64,000 nt of DNA from Hofstenia miamia (GCA_900660155.1 CABFPE010000727.1:243490-307489); one strand, 5' to 3'. Numbered from the stretch's first letter, positions 24,252 through 39,110 are shown. Made by a program: numbers and translations. Notes: generated by a model from the letters alone, not told the origin.

Positions 24252-25854
24252 GGGGAGACCGGGGCTAAGAAAGCACAATTTACAAAATATGCTCGTTTTT
24301 CAGGGATGTGAGAGATATTTTTAAAATAACTGAAACACCTAAAAACCCTAAGTATCCCTCTAATTAATGAGTGTAATAATTGTTTCCCAGTTATAGATGT
24401 AATTTACTTTACATTTTGAAATCTGATCTGAAACAACTTACTTCATGCAGGGGCAAGTTGTCCCAGGCAATGGGGCAAGTTGTCTCATGCTTACTTTACT
24501 CACAATAAACGGCAATTTCATAACATATCGAACTAGTCTAAGGTTTTATTGGTGTTGCAACAGTTTTATAAATACTTATTACTTGGTGCAGGAAATATAT
24601 GATACATATTGAAACAATACCAATGAAAAATTATGCTCGTCCTTTCGAGAAACGTATCTTTTCAAACTTACAAGCAAAACAAAGAACACTTTAAAAATCG
24701 TGTGTGATATACATTCTTTAGACTGGAAACAAATATGGTCAAAATCTTCATAGCAAATCAGCAGAACAACTCAATATTAACAATATGTAAAATATGATTT
24801 GAAATTATATCATATACTTGCAAATTTAGTTGTACTATTATCCAAATACATTCTAAAAACATTTCATGAATGAGCAATAGCTGCCTGGATATAAGACTGT
24901 GGCAACTGGTTGCCGTACTGCTAGATCGGCATGCCTATTCCGGAATGTCAATATCTTTGGTCTTACAAAATTTATAGGCTAGTTCTCTGATATCTTTGGA
25001 CGCTAATCCATAATATATTTGGGCCGTTTTCTTTATATAACAAACCAGCATTTCTTCGTGTTGTTCATACAATACTTTTCGCGGTTTTGTATAGCCGATT
25101 GGGACATCCAATCCATGCACTTCTTTTCGGTGTTGTACTTCTCTACATATCAGCCCAACGTTTTATAGTTTAGACCATGGTAATTCGCTGCTTGCCTTGT
25201 GATTGACATCGGATGAAAGCCTGCATAGTTGTTGTATGAGCTCTTTTCGGTTTTTCGTGAGCATTTGCGCATGATGAATTCCAAAAAAAAGGTACATTAA
25301 TTTGTTACAAAGCTACAATAAATACCAAAATAGCTTAGTCGTTTTAATCTAATATAGATTCCTACTATGTATTTACCATAATTACTCCATATGTATATAC
25401 TTGAAATCGTTGTTAAATGTCATTAATTATAAAATTATTCATACAACATCTCATGGGGCAGGTTGTCACAGCCTGAGACAACTTATCCCAACGTGCCTGT
25501 GACTATAAAACACACCCCAGGTAAAAAAATATGCATGGATCAGAAAGGAAAATTAGGCAAAATTTAAAGCAAATGGTATTACTTATATGTAAAGAGAAAC
25601 CATGTTACACAAACATTCTATGTTTACAAAATAACAAACTTTATTAATCTCGAAAATCTTGTTTTTATCCCATTTTTAACAATAAATTCGAATTTGTTGT
25701 GAAACACGCGGTGGATTCGAATGTAACTTTGACCTAAATACATGATTCCTTCAAGGATAAGATCTATGTTTAGCCTTTGGGGAATTTGTTTGCTAATCGC
25801 TTGCAACAGCAAGCGAGACAACTTACCCCTGTGACTTCTTGCCCTGGTCTCCCC
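24252..25854 (-). mobile_element. Non-autonomous pogo-like DNA transposon, 1.6 kb
   Basis: The ends are GGGGAGACCGGGGC at 24252 and GCCCTGGTCTCCCC ending at 25854, an inverted pair, with TA on both sides (24250-24251, 25855-25856). The motif GGGGCAAGTTGTC and near variants recur close to both ends and inside (about 24450, 24472, 25455, 25480, 25815). Minus-strand coding remains only as a DNA-binding region at about 25275-24935: a SITRQAANYHGLNYKTL helix-turn-helix followed by GLASKDIRELAYKFC, resembling the CENP-B/Tigger-type second helix-turn-helix. No DDE catalytic domain was seen. Confidence 0.7.
24935..25275 (-). pseudogene. Pogo/Tigger-type transposase N-terminal fragment
   Basis: Two open pieces in different frames give a psq-like helix-turn-helix (SITRQAANYHGLNYKTL) and a CENP-B-like segment (EEMLVCYIKK, GLASKDIRELAYKF). 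In intact pogo transposases these precede the DDE domain, which is missing here. The fragment lies wholly inside the element bounded by GGGGAGACC ends. Confidence 0.55.
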
Positions 25855-26497
25855 TATCAACATTATTCTAAGGTTTTGAAAAATCATTGACTATAACATG
25901 CTTTTCATACTCTATTTTAAAATATAGATTTTACATTTGCGTTCTTTTTAAAATCTTTCCATTTTAACAATAAATAGCGTAAGTGGTCAGATTTGATCAC
26001 TTTCATTCTTTGATCTCATATTACATGCCAACTTTGAGTCACCAATTCACAACAATTTACGAAATTTTATAATTTAGTTCAGTAGTTTAATTTACACATA
26101 CAAATCGATTAATAACAACCAAAAAGGCAGTAATTTCTTAAAAATATACCTGGAACTGAATACTAGATCAAAGAAACTGATAAACAATACTCAAATAAAA
26201 TCAAAATATTGGAATTTCTCTTTTTCTTCAACAGTTTGCTGACTTTGAAACAAATTTCCGATAAATATTCGGAAAGCACCAAACATAAATCGATTTAAAA
26301 AATTGCTGAAGGAAAACCTACTCGCAAACCAATATGAATATGGGTATAACACTAAATCAAATGTTTGGAGAAATTACTAGCTGCAAATTTTTTTTAATCT
26401 ATATGTCTTTTTTATTTTATTGTACTTTTAATTGTTTTTTATTTACTGTTCTGTGTAGCTTTTATTTTTTCTTACTTGTCTATGTTGTATATATTGN
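25855..26497. other. AT-rich DNA up to the N joint at 26498
   Basis: Nothing was recognised. The last 65 bases recur at 26932-26996. Confidence 0.5.
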
Positions 26498-26498
26498 C

Positions 26499-28320
26499 TC
26501 GGCTCGGCTCGGCTCGCCACATAAAATCTTTGAATGAGGCTCGTTTTAGCTGGGCTTTTTTTTTAAAAATATTGTGCTCAAAGACTTTTTTACATAGCTC
26601 TTCCTATTATTGAATAAACATTTCTTAAATAAACTTATAGGAAAGGCATACTGACTGCAAAAAATAAGAAAAATCTCCATAATCAAATTAACAAGCAGAA
26701 CTATAAACTTGCTTTGCCTAAAGTAGGCTCATTTTGGGCTCGTTGTATATCAAATACTGTACTCAAGTTGGACTCGGCTCGCCTCGCCTCGCCTCGTTAG
26801 AAGCTCGGCTCGTTGACAAATCTGGTGTGAAAGATGGTGCATGTGGATTTGCAATGATCGTATGAAATTGGAAATTACATAAATAACAAGTTTATTTTGA
26901 TTTCCGATATTTCTATTTAATTTTGCGCAAATTTTTTATTTACTGTTCTGTGTAGCTTTTATTTTTTCTTACTTGTCTATGTTGTATATATTGTTTTAAT
27001 TTGGTAAATACTGGTACATTAAAGTTGCTTATTGTAAGGTTTGCAATTTTGTAAATATGTACATTTGAACGATTTTAAGAAAATATAAAAGCTATGTTTC
27101 TTCCGTTGTCCAAACATTTCATGAACAATTCTATTACCTGCAAAGGTCGCTCTAGTCGGATTGTCTTTATGCAAAGCAATCAGAGAAATGTGGACTTAAG
27201 CGATAAGTGTTGGGTAAACTGAAAAACAAATATTTTGTAGATATTATGCCTTCATTTTGCCAAACCAGAAGCAAATTTGAGAACAGATCAACTTCCTGAA
27301 ACTGTGTAAACTTTGCCTTAAATGTTTTTGGAAATGAACATAACATTAGTTGTGAAAACTTTTTCACAATTTTCAGTTGTACTATATTTCTAAAAAAAGT
27401 ATCAGTGGTTGGTGCAATGCAGTAAATAAGAAGAGAATTCTGTAGTCAAAAAATTTCGAATTCTCTGCCATTATAAAACTTTAGGTTTTTGTTGAAAGAA
27501 AAATCAGTCTCATGGATCAAATGCCGAGCACCGGGGCTTTTGCAAAACGTTTGTTATTTGCTGTATTTGGTCATATGTTTGATATAACATCAATTAATTC
27601 CTGGGATGTCATTAAAAAAACGCGACAAAAAAAATTTGAAAAAAACATACATTATTTAGCGGAGCAGATCCCCGATGCCACCCCAAAAATTAGGTCGGTA
27701 TTTCTCCAAAGATGCGCAATTTACACAAATTTTAGAGAAACGTGTCATATGTCGTGACAATAAGGCCAATATAACTTGTGATGTCTTCCAAGAAGCGATA
27801 ATTTTGAAGTAAAATTATTTTCACGTGTGAAACAGATTTGTCAACGAACAGACATTTCTAAACTCAGCTCGTTTAAATTTTATGTAAGTTCGGCTCGGCT
27901 CGGCTCGGCTCGCCACATAAAATCTTTGAATGAGGCTCGTTTTAGCTGGGCTTTTTTTTTAAAAATATTGTGCTCAAAGACTTTTTTACATAGCTCTTCC
28001 TATTATTGAATAAACATTTCTTAAATAAACTTATAGGAAAGGCATACTGACTGCAAAAAATAAGAAAAATCTCCATAATCAAATTAACAAGCAGAACTAT
28101 AAACTTGCTTTGCCTAAAGTAGGCTCATTTTGGGCTCGTTGTATATCAAATACTGTACTCAAGTTGNCTCGCCTCGCCTCGTTAGAAGCTCGGCTCGTTG
28201 ACAAATCTGGTGTGAAAGATGGTGCATGTGGATTTGCAATGATCGTATGAAATTGGAAATTACATAAATAACAAGTTTATTTTGATTTCCGATATTTCTA
28301 TTTAATTTTGCGCAAATTTT
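26499..28320. repeat. GGCTC-rich repeat unit, present twice around Ns at 26498 and 28167
   Basis: A unit of about 400 bases begins with CTCGGCTCGGCTCGG, continues through GAGGCTCGTTTTAGCTGGGC, and has a second CTCGCCTCGCCTCG block followed by GTTGACAAATCTGGTGTG. It lies at 26499-26930 and again at 27893-28320. The left contig end (before 26498) also recurs at 26932-26996. The pattern suggests local misassembly of one or two copies of a hAT-like or minisatellite-bearing element. Confidence 0.6.
27512..27757 (+). other. 81-codon open frame, unassigned
   Basis: An ATG-started frame lies between the two GGCTC-rich units. It is moderately balanced in composition but shows no motif I recognise. 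It could be chance or part of the surrounding repeat. Confidence 0.15.
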
Positions 28321-28941
28321 CTGAAGGCCTTCAATTTTGACCACTCTAAAGGGTATCAAATTTTCATGGCTATGCAATGATTGCAAGAAACGATCTGCAA
28401 TTCTTTAGTTGTTATGCTTACAATAGTCGTAACCCAGAGGATAGGGATAATTGATAATTTTTGCAATCATTATCATCATCATCAAATTCTGAAACTCGGA
28501 GAGGATTAGTGATTGTCTACACGAATATAATTTTTTGCGAAGGAAGAGGGAAAATTAATTTTGATATACACCTCTTATTTATTCACATAGTCACATGTTT
28601 GTCATCTCAACTACTTCGCACAAGTATACAAATTACACATAAACTAGGCTAGGCTGGGCAAAAGATGAGCCGAAATTTCAGTCAGTTTGGGTTAACTATT
28701 ACACAATGTGCATTTGATTTAACACAGAAGCAGTGAATGCCATATAAGCTATCAACAATGCATTCAGTCTAATGGGACTGGGGTTATAAATGAAGAAACT
28801 GAGATCGCAGATTTCACAAAAAAAACTCAAAATCAAAACGAAAGCCAATTTTGGCTAAAATATATGTCATGCTTTCGAGCCATATGGAACATTAGGAACA
28901 GAAATTTACGTGGAACTTGGACGCAATGCAGTGGTACTATG

Positions 28942-29174
28942 CAGGGGCGTACGCAGGATTTCCTGACGGGAGGGGGGACATCATCGTCATTACCCAATGC
29001 CAACATTTTTGAAAATATTGAGAAATTAAACCCTAAAAAATGCATTGCACGATCCTAGATTTTAAATTTTTCAATTTTTTACGAAACATTTTTTGATTTA
29101 TTTAGTCAAAATCAATTTTAGAAACCTGACGGGGGAGGAGACATACCACCATGTCCCCCCTGTTTACACCACTG
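28942..29174. mobile_element. hAT-type MITE, GTACGC family, copy 2
   Basis: This is a 233-base copy of the same element in the same orientation. Its right end has decayed to TTTACACCACTG, and no clean 8-base duplication is seen. Confidence 0.82.
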
Positions 29175-29245
29175 GCAAGCCTACTATGTAAAAATGAGTC
29201 CAATAATTCTAGTTCAAATCTTAAATTTACATTTAAGAAGGACAT

Positions 29246-30217
29246 CATTGCACGATCAACTATCTTCATCGAGCCTCTAAAAAGCAATCACAGACTGGAT
29301 ATAGGAAAATGAGTAACCTAATATAAGATCCAACAACGTCATTGGGAAGTTCCAATTGGTGAAGATCATGTATCATGACATATTGAGATCTTCAAGGAAA
29401 ATAAGAAGCCATTCATGACTATGTACAAAATTATTATTAATTGCATCAGTAATAGTAAATGCTATAATTTATGAAAAGATTTGTTAAGTTGATATAAAAT
29501 ACAGCAATTTACAGCTGAATTCATGATTAGGGAGTTTATTATTTGTGTCCAAGAAGTTTGTATTTTGCCCACAAAAATTGACAGAAAAACAAAAACATTT
29601 TGCGTTGTATTGACCCAATGATAAAATCTAATTTACTTCAAACCGAGTTAGGGTCGTGTCAGAAAATTATATAATATTACGTATCAATTCAAGTAAATTC
29701 GTTTATAAGAAATTCATAATCTAAATTATGGAAAACACTTTAAGATGTGAACAAATTTATATAATTTAAGAACAAATTTAATTACAAAAGATAAACGTAG
29801 TTGCAAATCTATTGATTACTTCATTAATTGCTTGAGTGTAACTTTGAAGTGTTTGTAACATCAGCAAAGATTCAATTCGTTCTTCTCTCATTTTACTGCG
29901 AATAGATGTAAGTGTTCGCTCTTAATTTGAAAACATCCTTTCTGCTTCGACAATTGCTGGAATGTTGGGAGATTTTAAAGAAGAGGTTGGGCGATGAAAC
30001 CCAAACCGTAGGTCTATATCAGTGACGACAGCATCTATAGTAATATAATACATTCTATGGTAGTCTTCCACAAATGATTCACTTCATCATTTTATGACAC
30101 GATATATCGATCTTTTTGGATTCTCGGTTTTTCTAAAACAATATCCAAAGTTTTAGAAATCTGTGTCATTTCATCAAACAATTTGTAAAACTTCTGTTGA
30201 TCTCAATCATATTTTGA
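29246..30217. repeat. 972-base block repeated right of the N at 30218 (shorter haplotype)
   Basis: The block matches 30219-31312 almost exactly but lacks 122 bases (30967-31088). The match begins at the first base after the N and ends at the last base before it. That geometry points to two unmerged alleles set end to end, not a biological duplication. Confidence 0.85.
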
Positions 30218-31700
30218 NCATTGCACGATCAACTATCTTCATCGAGCCTCTAAAAAGCAATCACAGACTGGATATAGGAAAATGAGTAACCTAATATAAG
30301 ATCCAACAACGTCATTGGGAAGTTCCAATTGGTGAAGATCATGTATCATGACATATTGAGATCTTCAAGGAAAATAAGAAGCCATTCATGACTATGTACA
30401 AAATTATTATTAATTGCATCAGTAATAGTAAATGCTATAATTTATGAAAAGATTTGTTAAGTTGATATAAAATACAGCAATTTACAGCTGAATTCATGAT
30501 TAGGGAGTTTATTATTTGTGTCCAAGAAGTTTGTATTTTGCCCACAAAAATTGACAGAAAAACAAAAACATTTTGCGTTGTATTGACCCAATGATAAAAT
30601 CTAATTTACTTCAAACCGAGTTAGGGTCGTGTCAGAAAATTATATAATATTACGTATCAATTCAAGTAAATTCGTTTATAAGAAATTCATAATCTAAATT
30701 ATGGAAAACACTTTAAGATGTGAACAAATTTATATAATTTAAGAACAAATTTAATTACAAAAGATAAACGTAGTTGCAAATCTATTGATTACTTCATTAA
30801 TTGCTTGAGTGTAACTTTGAAGTGTTTGTAACATCAGCAAAGATTCAATTCGTTCTTCTCTCATTTTACTGCGAATAGATGTAAGTGTTCGCTCTTAATT
30901 TGAAAACATCCTTTCTGCTTCGACAATTGCTGGAATGTTGGGAGATTTTAAAGAAGAGGTTGGGCGACACTTAATTGGCACCTTCATCCATTTTTTATGC
31001 TATAGCTTTGCTTCCCACTCCAATGGCGAAGCTGGATTTGGTATAAAATGTGCGTGCATTTCTTCTCCTACAAAGTCATTTGTCTCTGATGAAACCCAAA
31101 CCGTAGGTCTATATCAGTGACGACAGCATCTATAGTAATATAATACATTCTATGGTAGTCTTCCACAAATGATTCACTTCATCATTTTATGACACGATAT
31201 ATCGATCTTTTTGGATTCTCGGTTTTTCTAAAACAATATCCAAAGTTTTAGAAATCTGTGTCATTTCATCAAACAATTTGTAAAACTTCTGTTGATCTCA
31301 ATCATATTTTGAACACCTATCATAGCTTTTAATAGGTCCATACCTCCAATTTGAATTTGTCTTGTGGTAGGAAACACAACTCCCCCTACAAGGTCTAGCA
31401 CTGCGATTCCTACAACAAATTCGGTCTTTTCCATTGAGTTAATGATTGAAAAGCAGTGTTTCTTGAATCAGTTGTTTGCCATTTAGTCATGCGGTAAAGG
31501 AATGCACAATATATTCCAAGAGATTTTAGAAACAAAATGAAAATGGCAGTGTGACGTTTAAAACCGTGTTCTGCAAAGTGATGCGAGTTGTTTTTTTGGA
31601 AACACAATAAGAATCAGTTTCTAAATTTATGCATGCTTTCCGAAGTTCGGCTTTTTGGTGCAATGATAATGATTTCATGCAAATGTTTCATCACTTTGTG
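29880..31700 (-). pseudogene. hAT transposase C-terminal remnant, duplicated around an N
   Basis: Minus-strand text at 30960-30790 gives SPNIPAIVEAERMFSN, TSIRSKMREERIESLLML, the hAT dimerisation region. Upstream pieces (31607-31410 and near 31350, VLDLVGGVV) are consistent with the same gene. The C-terminal part appears twice, at 29880-30000 and 30853-30970, because of the joint at 30218. A 122-base segment (30967-31088) is present only in the right copy. Stops are frequent. Confidence 0.5.
30219..31312. repeat. 1094-base block, longer haplotype of 29246-30217
   Basis: This copy carries the additional 122 bases between GGTTGGGCG and ATGAAACCC. It continues into unique sequence at 31313. Confidence 0.85.
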
Positions 31701-32318
31701 CATTGATCCACAGCCAACTTATCTCTAAACAATACCACTATCTTCAGCTTCTGAGAGGCCACGATCACCTCGGATTCTCTTGGCTTTGAATAGTTGATTA
31801 GGTGCTGCAATAAGGTATACCAACTTCACAGGATACCCTTCACCCTTCAGATTGCTTATCGGATAATTTTCTTTTTATCATCAAGCAGAAAGAAAAAAGC
31901 GTTCTTTAAATCATTTTTACAAAAAACAAGCAAGAAACACATATCTCCTTACCGCATATTTTTAAGACGTTTTCGATAAAAAAACCCAATATTTCCTGTG
32001 TAATAGAGACACAAAGCATTTAAAAAATATAGTTCGACTCCAATTTTTATGCAAAACTTATTTTGTTAAATTAAATTTTGCAGGCAAATTGACAAATCTA
32101 AAACGCTCAGTAATGTACTGACAGAGATTCAAGAAATATGTTTAAGAAGAAAGCGGAAATCACTTATTTAATCTTATGGTAGTAGTAAAGAAATTAAGTA
32201 ATAACTTTTTCGGTGAGAAGAAGGGTTGTGCCCATGGAGATAGCAGGTAATTACAATGATTTCTACCAATTTATTTTAAAAGTTAAGAAAAATCCACAGT
32301 GATTAAGGGGATCATAGG
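31701..32318. other. No recognised gene
   Basis: Possibly the upstream part of the hAT remnant, but no motif was seen. Confidence 0.4.
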
Positions 32319-32559
32319 CAGGGGCGTACGCAGGATTTTCTGACGGGGGGACATCATCATCATTACCCAATGTGGGGCGAAGGCCCGCCAAAATTTTTGA
32401 AGATATTGATAAAATAGACCCTACAAAATGCATTTCACAATCTTAGATTTTAAATTTTTCATTTTTTTGCCCAAAAATTTTTTGATATATCCAGTCAAAA
32501 TCAAATTTGGAAACCTGACGGGGGGGACATTCCACCAGTCCCCCCTGCGTACGCCACTG
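32319..32559. mobile_element. hAT-type MITE, GTACGC family, copy 3
   Basis: This is a 241-base copy with both ends preserved. The flanks ATCATAGG (32311-32318) and ATTATAGG (32560-32567) form an 8-base duplication with one mismatch. Confidence 0.86.
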
Positions 32560-35392
<2,833 letters not shown>

Positions 35393-35395
<3 letters not shown>

Positions 35396-36330
35396 ATATT
35401 TCCAAATATTAGAGACTGCTCAATCAAAACAAGGAGAGGAAATAGTGCTGCAAATAAATTTATGTGAACGTGGATTTACTTTATAAGTAATAAACAAAAA
35501 AAACATTGGTTCTCGGTCATATTTATTAAAAAAATTAAGCTGCATGAAATTGTGTTTGATGTAGCGGGGACAATATGTTATACTTTTTTTGTATTCAATA
35601 ACATGATCATGCTTACCTGCAAAATTTGCCTGTTTATTATACAGTTTACTAGTTTAATGCTTTTGAGAGATTAATTACAAAGTTCTTTGTCCGATTCCAT
35701 CATAAGTATGCTATTCCAAAACTTCGTCCCAAACCGAACATTGGAATGAAATTCCTTATATCCCAAAGAATTGGTAAAAAGTGATCCACATACTTTGCAC
35801 AAGTTTTATCTGGTTGCAAGAATTCATGGATTTGTTAGACGTCCTTGGACCGAAAAACTTATAGTTAAAGAATTGGGCTTAAACAAGCGTTTGCATCGGG
35901 TTGCCCTTTTAAACACTCCTCACATAAACTCTCAGCTTTGGCGGATTAACACCTTGTTGAGGTTGCAGATTGATTCAGAGATCCCAAATGACGTTAATAG
36001 CATAAAGTCCTTCACTGTTGACTCTGAAAAGGAATTGACTTTTAATTCTTCGCCTAAACAACCCGCTGCCGTTGATGAACTAAAAGTTAACCAATATTCA
36101 AAGCGATGGCTTGCTTCAGTGCCAGTTTCAGCCTTCTACTATAACTACCGGGAAGATTCTCGATAAATATTTTGTTAGTTTCAATATTAATTTATGTATA
36201 GTTTTGCAAAATTTAATGTTTTTAATGACCAAGAAGGCCTTTAATAATAAATATCGGCTTTTTGTTTTAAAATTAATTAAGAGTCAGAGCAACATATTTT
36301 TTAAAAAGTTATAAATAAAATAAAACATAA
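35393..36330 (-). mobile_element. LINE 3' fragment, copy 2, split by the MRPL30 copy
   Basis: The stretch 35393-35627 is a diverged match to 34537-34770 (for example CCAAATATTAGAGACTGCTC against CCAAATATTAGAGGCTGCTC). The match resumes at 36205 (GCAAAATTTAATGTTTTT, then GTTTTAAAATTAAT), as in copy 1 at about 34772-34820. The 577 bases between hold the MRPL30 retrocopy. Confidence 0.65.
35628..36204 (+). pseudogene. MRPL30: MRPL30 (uL30m) retrocopy inserted in a LINE
   Basis: The open frame 35771-36166 (first codon TTG, stop TAA) encodes about 131 residues matching mitochondrial ribosomal protein uL30m: DPHTLHKFYLVARI, RRPWTEKLIVKELGL and an NSQLWRINTLLRL stretch, parallel to human DPQNPHKLHIVTRI, RRPYWEKDIIKMLGL and NAKLKVVKHLIRI. 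The family is about 160 residues long. An N-terminal part seems to lie at 35654-35755 (KFFVRFHHKYAIPKL) in a different frame, and the main frame has a TGA at 35747-35749, so the copy looks broken near its N-terminus by one frame change. No intron is evident. The segment is flanked by the 10-base repeat TGCAAAATTT (35618-35627 and 36205-36214), and LINE sequence resumes on both sides, so this is best explained as retroposition. It lacks a clear poly(A) tail. A working gene with an unusual upstream exon is the less likely alternative. Confidence 0.72.
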
Positions 36331-36439
36331 ACAAATCTAAAGCTACAAACTAATAGACACAATATATAATAATAATAATAAAAATCAATGTTAGTGTGAC
36401 TGTTTGTGTAAGTGTTCAATATTGTGCATACGTTTGGAA

Positions 36440-36780
36440 TGCATGTTGCTGTCGCCTAGTGTACATTGTTTTGTTAGCAGTTATTTCTGTAGTCTAAATT
36501 ATTCCACAATTTTATTGATGCGTAATGAAAACTATTAGAATTTTTATCTAAACACAGAAATTTTTGCGATCGCTCATTTAATTTAACATGTTTGACGCGA
36601 TTTGAATTTAAATAAAATGGATAGCATATGCAGATGAATTCGGTAGAACAGAGATAATATTTTATATTTATTACGATGTACTGATGCTTCGTCATGCTTT
36701 TGTGCAAAGTTTAGAGTTTTTATACACCAATTAAATGTCTTTGATAGAAGCATACGATATTTAGAATTTAGGTTAGGTCA
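36440..36780 (-). mobile_element. LINE 3' fragment, copy 3
   Basis: The minus frame 36707-36474 ends in NSFHYASIKLWNNLD, a typical LINE ORF2 C-terminus. TCATGCTTTTGTGCAAAG at about 36692 corresponds to the same point in copies 1 and 2. Confidence 0.55.
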
Positions 36781-37076
36781 GTTAGAAGTAACGAACAATA
36801 TTGAAAATGAGCCATGCAGAATACATGCATCTGTTGTTCGATAATTGCTTGATATTACATTGCGTAAGTGATATAGATATCGAATGCCTGCAGTCAGTGT
36901 AGTCGCGTCTTTAGGGACTTAAAACTTTTAGTATTTGAAGATAATGAAAATGTCTATCTTTTGAAGTGAATAAACTTAAATATTCGTTTAATTATTAAAG
37001 TTGCATATCAATTAAAAAGCTGCTACGAACGTCTCAAGCTTAATATCTATCAAGAAACTACGAAGATACATTTAAT

Positions 37077-39110
37077 CAGTGGCGCAACCAGGCACAAATT
37101 TCGATTGGGGCATATTTAGTGTTGATTATAATTACATTTTCCTTAATTAATTTTTTGCTCAAAAATTTATTAAAAAAATTAAAAGATTTATGTTATCAAA
37201 TTAGATTTTGCCAATTCATCAAGGACTGCTGATACTTTTGGTACATGAAGTCTTCGTATTTGCATCAGTACCATGCAAGAAAGCCGCTCTTCTCCCATTC
37301 TGCTTCTGAGATAAGTCTTTAGTTGCTTTAGACAACTGAAAGAGTGTTCAGTTGATGCTGTATTAACTGGAAGGGTAGCCATTATTTTTGTAGTGTTATT
37401 ATGTTTGGATAATATGTATATTGGTTTTTAACTTCGTTTAGGCTATCAATAGCATTTCCTGGCAGGTTGTCTTGTATATTACTTTCCCTTTGCCACTTAA
37501 TCTTCCAGCGGACAAACTCTTCGGACATTTCATTTGCACAACGCGACATCAAAAAATTTTGATTTACCATAGCAGGTAAGAGTATTTATCCTTTAGAAGA
37601 AGCGCCTACATCTACCAATTGTGAAATTTCTTCCAAAGTAGCAAAAATATGATCATGCATCTCAAGATATCTGAATACATGTCGTTCTACCCATGGTGTG
37701 TCACAAAGGGTTGTAAGAATTTTTGTCATATTGCTTGAAGTATCACCTGACGTACTGACAATATTTTTAAATGTTTGCATTCTCTTAGCTGAATGTCGTA
37801 TAAAATTTGTGACGTCTTTGATAGTTCCCACGCAGTTTGTTATTTCTTGGACATTAGAAGCAGTGGCAACAGCTAAATTCAAAACATGGGATGCACAATG
37901 CATATATATATATTTGAAATATGAGCTTGGACTCCATTAATATTTCCTTTCATTGAAGAGTACCCTTCATACCCTTGTCCTCACATTTTTGTTAAATCTA
38001 AACCATATCCATTGAGAACTTCAAATATTTTGTTTGCTATTCCTTCTCCAGTCAAGTCTGTGCCCTCTTCAAAACCAATGAATTCTTCATGAATTTTATC
38101 GTTTTTGATATAGCTGAGAATAAAACTTAGTTGTTCTTTTACTGATACATCCATGGTACCATCACCAATAATCGAAAAAAACCTGCTTCATTAACCTCCT
38201 GTACAATATCCTTTCTCATAATTATTTCATTTTGAATGAGCCAACTTAGATATCATTATTACCAGCTTGCAGTCTTAGTCATAAACATGCTCTAAAGATT
38301 CCATCATTTTCTGTTGGCTCTTCCATAGATAAAACTGATCCCCCATCTCTTTGACCCCTTATTGCTAAACCTTGTTTACCACAATGTGAAACAGTTTCAA
38401 TTATAGGAATGAGCCTTCGTCTGTTTTATTCTACTTGTTTTTTCCAGCCAAAAGTAATTTTTGTAGCAACATCAACTGTTTTGCCCTCTACATCTTCGCT
38501 AAAATCTTCACCTATCGCAATACAATTCTTATGATATCTTGTATTTGAATGCTTTGAGCAGTCACTTTTGAGACCTTTATATTTATTCAATGGCCGATTT
38601 ATGAAAATTCTAGGATTTTCATAGTTACCTTTTCCGACATTTACATTTTCAGTCACAAGTAGAAAACAATACCAGCAGCAGAATGCACTTTGTCTACTGT
38701 GACTCTATGCCAACCATGGACTGAAATCATTCAGGTATGAACCTTGAATCACTACTGGAAAAATATATTCCATGTCTGGCGTCCAACAGTTCGTGAGAAC
38801 ATTGTAATTCTCTTCCTGTGAAGTGAGCCGTCCACAAAAAAGACCAATGTCCCATTGCCATAGTTCAGGTAGGAACAACACTCAACGATGATAATGTGGA
38901 TATTTCATGTTCAGTAGTACATGAAGACGTGCAGGGTGTAGATTGAATGGCAACAGTGGATAGTAATGGCTCTAGATTGGTAATTTCTTCATCAGAATCC
39001 TTATCTTCCATTTTTCTTTTTTTTGTAAAAAACGAATTAATTGACGATTGTTTTGACATGCTTGATGATATTCTATAAAAATATAAAAATAGTATAATTA
39101 TTTTCATCAA
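37077..39110 (-). pseudogene. hAT transposase remnant, ZMYM1/DUF4371 type
   Basis: The frame starts with MSKQSSINSFFTKKRK (about 39060) and has a TTF-finger-like HSNTRYHKNC stretch (about 38570). It then has MHCASHVLNLAVATAS and NCVGTIKDVTNFIRHSAKR (37903-37760), and ends with the hAT dimerisation block NTASTEHSFSCLKQLKTYL and RMGEERLSCMVLM (37370-37260). This order is that of the ZMYM1-like hAT proteins. Pieces lie in several frames. A CAGTGGCGCAACCAGG sequence at 37077 fits a hAT terminal repeat just past the gene's 3' end; the matching far end was not found. Confidence 0.72.

Noticed and set aside
35771-36166. MRPL30 as an ordinary functional gene
   Set aside because: Intronless structure, the 10-base flanking duplication within a LINE and the frame break near the N-terminus favour a retrocopy, though expression is not excluded.
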